This document shows, one piece after another, positions 1-4,868 of a stretch of 5,458 nt of DNA. Both the position numbers and the translations under genes were made by a program. This DNA comes from Pseudomonadota bacterium (lineage in GTDB: Bacteria; Pseudomonadota; Alphaproteobacteria; Rhizobiales; Rhizobiaceae). Every line of letters starts with the position of its first letter. The first letter of the stretch is position 1. The stretch lies in assembly GCA_023393575.1 (NCBI GenBank), contig JAEWKX010000010.1, forward strand, positions 1 to 5,458. The letters run 5' to 3'. A model generated the notes under the pieces. The model worked only from the letters and a program-made list of their open reading frames with translations, was not told the origin of the DNA and did no database searches.

Positions 1-1336
1 GCCCGTTGGTGAGGTAGCGCAGGTAATGTTCCGGCACCGCTTCGGGCCGCGTGCAGGAGATCATGAAGGCCGGCGGACGTGCCTTCACCTGCGTCATGTA
101 TTTGAGCTTCAGCCGGCGGCCGGAAACGGCGGGCGGCGGATGCTGCACCTGCACCCCTTCCAGCCAGCGGTTGAGCTTCGCCGTCGAGATGCGCTTGTTC
201 CACACCTTGTCGGTGTCGATGATGTTCTGCATCAGCTTGTCGAGGCCGTAGCCCGTCTGTCCCGAGATCGGCACGGCGCGGATGCCGCGCGCCTGCGGCA
301 GGAGCCGTTCCGTCTTCTCGCGCAAGTCGGCAAGCACCGCCTGCGGCTCCTCGACGAGGTCCCACTTGTTGAAGGCGAGCACGGCGGCCCGGCCCTCGCG
401 CAGCACGAGGTCGACGATCTGCAGGTCCTGCTTCTCGAAGGGGATGGTGGCGTCGAAGACGATGACCACGGTCTCGGCGAAGCGGATGGCGCGCAGCGCA
501 TCGGCGACGGAGAGCTTCTCCAGCTTCTCCTGTACCCGCGCCTTGCGCCGCATGCCGGCGGTGTCGAACATCTTGATGGTGCGGCCGCGCCAGTCCCATT
601 CGACGGAGATCGAATCGCGGGTGATCCCGGCCTCCGGCCCCGTCAGCAGCCGGTCTTCGCCGAGGAAGCGGTTGATCAGCGTCGATTTGCCGGCATTCGG
701 ACGGCCGACGATCGCAACCCGCAGCGGCTTGGTCTCGTCGTAGGCGGGCTCGGCATCCTCGTCCTCGTCGCCTGCCACCTCCGAGGCGGGAACGACGACG
801 TCGGTGACCGCTTCGTCCTCGTCGTCGCCGAAGGCACGCTCTTCACCGATCGCCTCGACGATGGCGTCGCGCAGGTCGATCATCCCCTGCCCGTGCTCGG
901 CCGAGATCGGCACCGGCTCGCCGAGGCCCAGCGTATAGGCGTCGTAGAACCCCCCATCGGAACCACGCGCCTCCGACTTGTTGGCGACCAGCACGACAGG
1001 CTTGCCGCTGCGGCGCAAGAGTTCGCCGAAGGTCTTGTCGAGCGGCGTCAGGCCCATCTTGGCGTCGACGACGAAGAGCGTCAGGTCCGCCTCCTCGATC
1101 GCCAGTTCGGTCTGCGCCCGCATCCGGCCTTCGAGGGTATCCGGCCCCGTCTCTTCGAGGCCTGCCGTGTCGATGATGGTGAAGCGAAGATCGACGAGCT
1201 TGGCGTCGCCCGGACGCCTGTCGCGGGTCACGCCCGGCGTATCGTCCACCAGCGCGAGCTTCTTGCCCACCAGCCGGTTGAACAGCGTCGACTTGCCCAC
1301 ATTCGGTCGTCCGACGATCGCGACGGTGAAGCTCAT
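1..1336 (-). CDS. der: Ribosome biogenesis GTPase Der (EngA), 3' end cut by the window edge
   Basis: Der is a cytoplasmic GTPase with two consecutive G domains and a C-terminal KH-like domain; in bacteria it is needed for maturation of the 50S ribosomal subunit. Seen here, counting from the ATG at 1336: first P-loop GRPNVGKS at residues 9-16, DTPGVTRD at 32-39, DTAG at 56-59 and NKSE at 119-122. The second P-loop GRPNAGKS is at 211-218, with DTAG at 258-261 and NKWD at 323-326. The linker between the G domains (about 164-205) is rich in Asp and Glu, as is usual for this family. The start is supported by a purine-rich ribosome-binding site (AAGGAAGAG, 1341-1349) placed suitably upstream. 445 codons are visible and there is no stop; against a usual length of about 470-480 residues, only the last few dozen are missing. 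The gene follows the YfgM-like gene after 33 bases, in the same direction, so co-transcription is likely. Confidence 0.97.
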   Translation of the reverse strand, partial: MSFTVAIVGRPNVGKSTLFNRLVGKKLALVDDTPGVTRDRRPGDAKLVDLRFTIIDTAGLEETGPDTLEGRMRAQTELAIEEADLTLFVVDAKMGLTPLDKTFGELLRRSGKPVVLVANKSEARGSDGGFYDAYTLGLGEPVPISAEHGQGMIDLRDAIVEAIGEERAFGDDEDEAVTDVVVPASEVAGDEDEDAEPAYDETKPLRVAIVGRPNAGKSTLINRFLGEDRLLTGPEAGITRDSISVEWDWRGRTIKMFDTAGMRRKARVQEKLEKLSVADALRAIRFAETVVIVFDATIPFEKQDLQIVDLVLREGRAAVLAFNKWDLVEEPQAVLADLREKTERLLPQARGIRAVPISGQTGYGLDKLMQNIIDTDKVWNKRISTAKLNRWLEGVQVQHPPPAVSGRRLKLKYMTQVKARPPAFMISCTRPEAVPEHYLRYLTNG

Positions 1337-1369
1337 GCGTCTCTTCCTTCAGCCCTTCCCTTGCGGGAC

Positions 1370-2041
1370 TTAGGGCGCCTTGCCGGATGCGGCGATGTTG
1401 TCGAGCATGATCTGCGCACGGCTTGCGACATTGCGCGGCGCGGTCGCGTCGTCGGCGATCGCCTGGAACCACTCCTTGGCGCGCGCCATGTCGTCCGCCT
1501 TGTAGGCCGCGAGCCCAAGCGCTTCACGGGCCGAATTGCGCAGCGCGTGGTTTCCGCCCGTCAGCACCTCCGCCTCCGCCGAGACCTGCTCGTAGGTGCC
1601 GGTGTCGATCAGCAGCCAGGCGGCGCGAAGCCGCGCGACGTCACGCATGGCTTCCGGCGCGGAACCTTCGGCGGCGTCCGCCTTGAAAGCCTCGACCGCA
1701 GCCGGAACGTCTCCCTTCTCCGCCAGGACCGCGGCCGCACGCAGCTGCGCCAGGACCGGATAGTCGCCGTTGCTGTCGGCTTCCAGCGCCTGGAAGGCGG
1801 CCAGCGCCTCGTCGTGCTTGTTCTCGGAGGCGAGCTTCAGGGCCGCGAGGAAGCGATCGCCGGACTGCGAGGCATTGTGCGTCCGCCAGTATTCATAGCC
1901 GCGATAGCCGGCCGTCATGAGCACGATGACGATGGCGACGCCGATGGCGATCCTGCCGTAACGCGCCCAGGCGTTCCTGAACTGGTCGGAACGCAGTTCC
2001 TCGTTCACCTCGCGGATAAAGCTGTCGTTGTCGTGCGCCAT
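1370..2041 (-). CDS. YfgM-like tetratricopeptide-repeat membrane protein
   Basis: This 223-residue protein matches the YfgM / ancillary SecYEG-translocon subunit family by length, layout and neighbourhood. In E. coli, YfgM is anchored in the inner membrane, works with PpiD at SecYEG and helps exported proteins fold. Seen here: a short charged N-terminus (1-30), one membrane helix (about 31-48), then an Ala- and Leu-rich helical region to the end. That region has TPR-like units, for example around 61-87 (KHDEALAAFQAL), 97-121 and 170-200, and is predicted to lie in the periplasm. I chose the ATG at 2041 because GGAG at 2048-2051 sits six bases upstream; an in-frame ATG at 2077 would add 12 residues but has no such site. 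The order YfgM-like then der is the conserved enterobacterial order, but bamB, which lies between them in E. coli, is absent here. The family call rests on architecture and context, since TPR sequences are weakly diagnostic. Confidence 0.85.
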   Translation of the reverse strand: MAHDNDSFIREVNEELRSDQFRNAWARYGRIAIGVAIVIVLMTAGYRGYEYWRTHNASQSGDRFLAALKLASENKHDEALAAFQALEADSNGDYPVLAQLRAAAVLAEKGDVPAAVEAFKADAAEGSAPEAMRDVARLRAAWLLIDTGTYEQVSAEAEVLTGGNHALRNSAREALGLAAYKADDMARAKEWFQAIADDATAPRNVASRAQIMLDNIAASGKAP

Positions 2042-2080
2042 CAAAATCTCCGGCCTCGCAGGCCCATGATCATCCATCGT

Positions 2081-2111
2081 GCGGAAAGGCGCCTTCTAGC
2101 GCATTTTCCGC
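2081..2111. repeat. Hairpin-forming inverted repeat between nnrU-like gene and TPR gene
   Basis: GCGGAAA at 2081-2087 is repeated inverted as TTTCCGC at 2105-2111, with a 17-base loop. The loop side contains the 10-base perfect palindrome AAGGCGCCTT (2086-2095). It lies in the 97-base gap between the NnrU-like stop and the TPR start, so it would be in the leader of the TPR-der transcript or the trailer of the nnrU-like one. No T-run follows on either strand, so I do not call it a terminator. A role in regulation is only a possibility. Confidence 0.4.
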
Positions 2112-2121
2112 GTGATGTAAG
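2094..2121 (-). promoter_or_regulatory. Weak candidate promoter for the TPR-der operon
   Basis: Reading the minus strand, CTTACA (2121-2116) and CTAGAA (2099-2094) are separated by 16 bases. They partly match the rhizobial housekeeping promoter consensus (CTTGAC, then CTATAT about 17 bases later): three and four of six positions. The -10 element would lie about 50 bases before the TPR start. It is the best pair I see in this gap, but the match is poor and may be chance. Confidence 0.22.
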
Positions 2122-2138
2122 GGGTGCCGCGGCGATTC

Positions 2139-2723
2139 TCAGATCGGCAGCGGCTGGACGCCGATCAGCCAGACATGCAGGCGCCAGATGAACAGGAGAT
2201 AGACCACCGTGCCGACCACCACGGCGAGCGCATCGTAGCGCGCCGAGACGAACGGCCTGCGGACCAGTTCGCCGCTCCGCTCCCGCCGCTTCAGCGCGAT
2301 CCGGAGAACCACGCCCCAGGCGAGGAAGCCCGCAAACAGGATGACGGAGGAAACCTCCCCATTGGCGAGCAGGTGGGCCAGCGCCCAGATCTTCACCGAC
2401 AGCACCATCGGGTGCTTTGTCTTCGACGCGATATGGCCCGGCGGCATCAGGCTCGCCACGAGACAGATCATCGCGACGAGCATCAGCAGCGATGAGAGAT
2501 GCGCCATCCAGACCGGCGGCGTGTAGAGTATCGCAGTCTCCGGGCGGGCCTCGCCAAACGCATAGATCACCAGGAGAAGCGTCGCGATGCTGACGATCGA
2601 GTAGCCGAGTTTCCAGGCGCGCTCGCCCCTTGCCGCGATGACCGAGGCGCGCCAGCCCGGCGCGACGACGCGGACGAGGTGAACACCGAAGAACAGGATG
2701 AGACTGATGACGAGCAGGAGCAT
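2139..2723 (-). CDS. NnrU-family integral membrane protein
   Basis: The 194-residue product is a multi-spanning membrane protein of the NnrU family. The founding member in denitrifying Rhodobacter was linked to expression of nitrite and nitric oxide reductases; the family is also homologous to plant and cyanobacterial 15-cis-zeta-carotene isomerase (Z-ISO), which binds heme b. Seen here: about five hydrophobic helices (roughly 2-20, 37-57, 70-94, 108-141, 163-185), an early histidine (H15), H75, and the family-like stretch HPMVLSVKIWALAHLLANGE at 104-123 with H104 and H117. Such histidines are candidate heme ligands by analogy. I chose the ATG at 2723 because the hydrophobic first helix begins there; the open frame extends 32 codons upstream, but that part is hydrophilic and atypical. 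The Shine-Dalgarno match is weak. No denitrification or carotenoid gene is nearby, so the family name should not be read as a proven function. Confidence 0.85.
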   Translation of the reverse strand: MLLLVISLILFFGVHLVRVVAPGWRASVIAARGERAWKLGYSIVSIATLLLVIYAFGEARPETAILYTPPVWMAHLSSLLMLVAMICLVASLMPPGHIASKTKHPMVLSVKIWALAHLLANGEVSSVILFAGFLAWGVVLRIALKRRERSGELVRRPFVSARYDALAVVVGTVVYLLFIWRLHVWLIGVQPLPI

Positions 2724-2852
2724 GATCTTTTGGTTCCCGTTTTGAAATCCCTGTCCGGGAATTAACCACAAATGCGGGGCGCCGCCAGCCTCTCCAAAGC
2801 ATCGCCGCATTCGCGCCACAGAAGGGACCCGTCATTCTGTTCTGCGGTATCC

Positions 2853-3836
2853 ATGCTTTATCGATTTCTCCCCTGCCTTGTCCTCGGCCTTTGCCTTCCC
2901 GCCCTCTCCCTCGCCTCCGACGCCGGCCGGCCGAGACAGCTCCTGCTCGTCTCCTTCGACGGTGCCGGCGACAACGCGCTCTGGCAGCGAAGCCGTGACT
3001 TCGCGAAGACCTCCGGCGCCCGCTTCACCTATTTCCTGTCCTGCTCGCTGGTCATCGCCCGAGAGGACGCCGTGGCCTACAAGGGGCCACACCACAAGGC
3101 GGGACGCTCCAACATCGGTTTCGCGCAGACCCGCGAGGAGGCCCGGGCCCGGCTTTCGCATGTCTGGCAGGCGCATGGCGAAGGGCACGAGATCGCCAGC
3201 CACACCTGCGGCCACTTCGACGGCGCCGACTGGTCCGTCTCCGATTGGCGCGCCGAGATGAGAAGCTTCCGGTCGATCCTCTCCGAGGCCTGGGCCGCCA
3301 ACGGCGACGCCGCGAGCGAGCCGGACGGCTGGAGGGACTTCGTCGCCGGCATCGACGGCTTCCGTGCGCCTTATCTCTCCGCCCCCGGCAGCCTCTTCGA
3401 GGCCGGGCGTGCGGAAGGCTTCGTCTATGATGCGAGCACCGTGACGAAGGGCCCGCTCCTGCCGGCCGAAAGGGACGGCGTCCTCGCCTTCGGCCTGCCG
3501 CTCGTTCCGGAAGGGCCGAAGGGGCGCCCGATCATCGCCATGGACTACAATCTCTTCATCCGCCATTCGGGCGGCGTCGAGAACCCCAGCCGCTCGTCCG
3601 GGTTCGAGGAGCGCGCCTATGCCGCCTTCCGCGCCGCCTTCGACCGGCAATACGAAGGCGACCGCATCCCCCTGCAGATCGGCCTGCATTTCGTCGCGAT
3701 GAACGGCGGCGCCTACTGGCGCGCCATGGAACGCCTCGTGACGGAGGTGTGCGGCCGGCCGGATGTCGGCTGCGTGACCTATGGCGAGGCAATCCAGGAG
3801 CTCGGCTGGCACGCTGCGGATTCCTCTGGCCTGTAG
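2853..3836 (+). CDS. Exported polysaccharide deacetylase family (CE4-like) protein
   Basis: This 327-residue protein starts with a signal peptide (residues 1-21, hydrophobic core PCLVLGLCLPALSL, likely cleavage after SLA), so it should act in the periplasm or outside the cell. CE4 enzymes remove N- or O-acetyl groups from polysaccharides such as peptidoglycan, chitin oligomers or exopolysaccharide, usually with a metal held by Asp-His-His. Recognisable motifs in order: SFDG at 34-37 (motif 1), HTCGH at 117-121 (motif 2, H-[ST]-x-x-H), RAPY at 171-174 (motif 3), YDAS at 192-195, and LH at 278-279 (motif 5). Motif 1 lacks the usual second Asp (Gly37 instead), so activity is not assured. The ATG at 2853 is chosen because the signal peptide begins there; the frame is open back to 2772, but that extension is basic and would mask it. 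No good ribosome-binding site precedes either start. The gene diverges from the NnrU-like gene. The substrate cannot be told from the sequence. Confidence 0.86.
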   Translation: MLYRFLPCLVLGLCLPALSLASDAGRPRQLLLVSFDGAGDNALWQRSRDFAKTSGARFTYFLSCSLVIAREDAVAYKGPHHKAGRSNIGFAQTREEARARLSHVWQAHGEGHEIASHTCGHFDGADWSVSDWRAEMRSFRSILSEAWAANGDAASEPDGWRDFVAGIDGFRAPYLSAPGSLFEAGRAEGFVYDASTVTKGPLLPAERDGVLAFGLPLVPEGPKGRPIIAMDYNLFIRHSGGVENPSRSSGFEERAYAAFRAAFDRQYEGDRIPLQIGLHFVAMNGGAYWRAMERLVTEVCGRPDVGCVTYGEAIQELGWHAADSSGL

Positions 3837-3843
3837 CGTCTAA

Positions 3844-3872
3844 TTGGAAACACTGGCCTGACGTGCTACATA
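3844..3872 (+). promoter_or_regulatory. Candidate promoter of the toxin-antitoxin operon
   Basis: TTGGAA (3844-3849) followed after 17 bases by TACATA (3867-3872) is a weak sigma-70-like pair just downstream of the deacetylase stop. The -10 element overlaps the palindrome at 3863-3880, as expected for an autorepressed toxin-antitoxin promoter. Placement supports it better than the base match does. Confidence 0.35.
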
Positions 3873-3880
3873 TGTTGCAC
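3863..3880. promoter_or_regulatory. Near-perfect palindromic operator for the antitoxin/toxin complex
   Basis: GTGCTACATATGTTGCAC is an 18-base palindrome centred on CATATG; only one symmetric base pair of positions (3867 and 3876) breaks the symmetry. It ends 12 bases before the first antitoxin ATG and overlaps the candidate -10 element. Antitoxins of the AbrB/MazE fold bind such inverted repeats as dimers and repress their own operon, more strongly when bound to toxin. That this particular site is bound is inferred from position and symmetry. Confidence 0.65.
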
Positions 3881-3892
3881 ATTCGGAGCGAG

Positions 3893-4159
3893 ATGATGAC
3901 CATCACCACTAAGATCAGGCGCCAGGGCGGAGCTGCCGTCGTGACCATTCCACCGGCGGTCCTGAAGTTGATGCAGACGCAGGTCGGCGACCAGTTGTCG
4001 CTCGTGGTGGCAGACGGAGCTCTGGTCGCCCGGCCAGTTCAGAAGACAAGCAAGCGTTATACCCTCGGCGAATTGCTGAGGGAATCCGACAAGCTGCAGA
4101 AACTGTCCTCGGAAACGGCACCGCTGGACGGTGATCCTGTGGGACGCGAGATCGGCTGA
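3893..4159 (+). CDS. AbrB/MazE-type antitoxin (ChpS-like), type II toxin-antitoxin
   Basis: This 88-residue protein is the antitoxin of the pair. It binds and neutralises the toxin encoded next to it and is expected to bind the operator just upstream. Residues 1-50 form a swapped-hairpin AbrB domain: TTKIRRQGGAAVVTIPPAVL resembles the MazE/ChpS DNA-binding strand pattern, and VGDQLSLVVADGALVARP completes it. The C-terminal half (RYTLGELLRESDKLQ, about 59-73, then an acidic, Pro- and Gly-containing tail) resembles the toxin-binding arm of E. coli ChpS, which has RRYSLDELL at the same place. Two ATGs are adjacent: from GGAG (3885-3888) the spacing is 4 bases to 3893 and 7 to 3896, so 3896 may be the true start. 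The stop overlaps the toxin start by one base. A hand count gives about 61% GC for 3901-4140 against about 72% for 3301-3540 in the deacetylase, which is compatible with separate ancestry. Confidence 0.91.
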   Translation: MMTITTKIRRQGGAAVVTIPPAVLKLMQTQVGDQLSLVVADGALVARPVQKTSKRYTLGELLRESDKLQKLSSETAPLDGDPVGREIG

Positions 4160-4524
4160 TGATCCGCAGCAATGTGCCGAAGCGCGGTGACGTCTACTGG
4201 ATCGACCCCAACCCCGTCGCCGGCCGCGAGATGAAGCACAGGCATCGCTATGTCGTCATCACGCCGCGAGAGATCAACGCGCTCGGCGTCTCCATGACGG
4301 TGCCCATAACGACGGGTGGAGCGTTCTCGCGCGACGTCGGCCTTGCCGTATCTGTGACCGGTCACGACACCACGGGCGTCGCCGTCTGCAATCAAGTCCG
4401 CAGCTTCGACATCCCGGCGCGAATACAGCAGCGGACGGCGCAGTACATCGAAACGCTGGACGAGGCCACGATGGCGGAAATCGTCACCCGCGTCGTGAGC
4501 GCCATCGAACCGGAGTCGGATTGA
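4159..4524 (+). CDS. MazF/PemK-family toxin (ChpB-like endoribonuclease)
   Basis: This 121-residue protein belongs to the MazF/PemK/ChpB toxins, cytoplasmic ribonucleases that cut RNA at short specific sequences and halt growth when the antitoxin is lost. Seen: the N-terminal beta strand RGDVYWIDPNPVAGRE (9-24), a basic loop KHRHRYVVI (26-34), VPITTGG (48-54) and VAVCNQVRSFD (74-84), which line up with MazF/ChpB. By alignment with E. coli MazF (R29, T52) and ChpB, the likely catalytic residues are Arg30 and Thr51 or Thr52. Most relatives have Arg-Pro at this Arg, while here it is Arg-Tyr. VPITTGGAF is closer to ChpB (VPITQGGNF) than to MazF. The ATG lies within TGATG, overlapping the antitoxin stop by one base, so translation is probably coupled. 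Length is normal and I see no frameshift, so it appears intact. The cleavage sequence cannot be predicted from this. Confidence 0.94.
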   Translation: MIRSNVPKRGDVYWIDPNPVAGREMKHRHRYVVITPREINALGVSMTVPITTGGAFSRDVGLAVSVTGHDTTGVAVCNQVRSFDIPARIQQRTAQYIETLDEATMAEIVTRVVSAIEPESD

Positions 4525-4535
4525 GCAAGTTGCTC

Positions 4536-4570
4536 CGGGGATGTTTTCCGCGTCCCGAATTCTTTTTCTC
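4536..4570 (+). terminator. Possible weak terminator after the toxin gene
   Basis: CGGGG (4536-4540) can pair with TCCCG (4553-4557), using one G-T wobble, and AATTCTTTTTCTC follows. The position 11 bases after the toxin stop is right for an intrinsic terminator. The stem is only five pairs with a 12-base loop, so it is weak, and the same bases could pair further downstream (4611-4618) instead. Confidence 0.28.
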
Positions 4571-4673
4571 GTCTGCGGTCAACGGCATAGGACTCAGCCC
4601 CCTTCTCCTTCATCCCCGCTCCCGCATCTGCTGCGACAATGGAAGCGTCATCGGATGGGGACGCCGGGTCGCG

Positions 4674-4817
4674 CACCGGCTGCCCACTTGGGTCGGGCCT
4701 CGGCGCCGGTGATGGCTGTGAGGACTGCCGGAATTGCAGGAACGATTTCCGGCGGAAACCACGGTCGGGGCAGGCGGAACGCCTGAACCACCAAACCCCT
4801 TATGCCTCCGCCTGCCC
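4674..4817. repeat. Array of three inverted repeats, possible intergenic mosaic element
   Basis: Three palindromic units follow one another. Unit 1: CACCGGC (4674-4680) with GCCGGTG (4705-4711), enclosing the small palindrome CCCACTTGGG (4683-4692). Unit 2: GCCGGAA (4727-4733) with TTCCGGC (4747-4753), extendable by a wobble and a C-G pair. Unit 3: GGGCAGGCGGA (4768-4778) with TCCGCCTGCCC (4807-4817), an 11-base perfect stem that contains a competing hairpin, CAGGCG-GAA-CGCCTG (4771-4785). It ends 51 bases from the bacA stop. Rhizobial genomes carry short palindromic intergenic elements (for example RIME elements of Sinorhizobium), and this layout resembles one. I cannot confirm that it is repeated elsewhere. 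Confidence 0.55.
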
Positions 4818-4868
4818 TTCTCCCCCGCAACCGCCCGGACCTCTCCGCGCGGCCGCCAGTGCTGCGCA

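Larger units (their letters stand above)
4525..4868. other. Gene-free interval between the toxin gene and bacA (convergent)
   Basis: Short open frames cross this stretch on both strands, but none has a convincing start, ribosome-binding site or recognisable protein pattern, so I call no gene. The left part (4525-4673) holds a weak terminator-like hairpin with a T-rich tail and an 8-base inverted repeat, CGGGGATG at 4536-4543 and CATCCCCG at 4611-4618. The right part (4674-4817) holds three consecutive strong inverted repeats, described separately. Toxin and bacA transcripts converge here. Confidence 0.6.

Noticed and set aside
26..2191. A 721-codon plus-strand open frame spanning the whole der and TPR region
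   Set aside because: It is exactly codon-aligned and antisense to both genes, which share one reading register. Stops there would require TTA, CTA or TCA codons in the real genes, and these are avoided in GC-rich rhizobial genes. Its product is Arg/His/Asp/Gly-rich with no domain pattern.
2041..2835. A 264-codon minus-strand open frame over the NnrU-like gene
   Set aside because: It is in another frame of the same strand, is rich in Arg, Pro and Ala, and lacks membrane helices, while the competing frame gives a recognisable NnrU-family protein.
2772..2852. Longer start for the deacetylase
   Set aside because: It would place 27 mostly basic and polar residues ahead of a clear signal peptide, and no ribosome-binding site precedes it.
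2832..3812. A 326-codon minus-strand open frame opposite the deacetylase
   Set aside because: It is codon-aligned antisense to a gene with a signal peptide and CE4 motifs, so the open frame is a by-product of codon bias. The translation is low-complexity Gly/Ala/Arg/Glu.
3749..3892. N-terminal extension of the antitoxin back to an ATG inside the deacetylase gene
   Set aside because: The extension runs through the deacetylase end, the promoter and the operator; the AbrB domain and the ribosome-binding site both place the start at 3893 or 3896.
4057..4395. Minus-strand open frame across the toxin-antitoxin junction
   Set aside because: It overlaps two recognisable genes on the other strand and shows no family pattern or suitable start signal.
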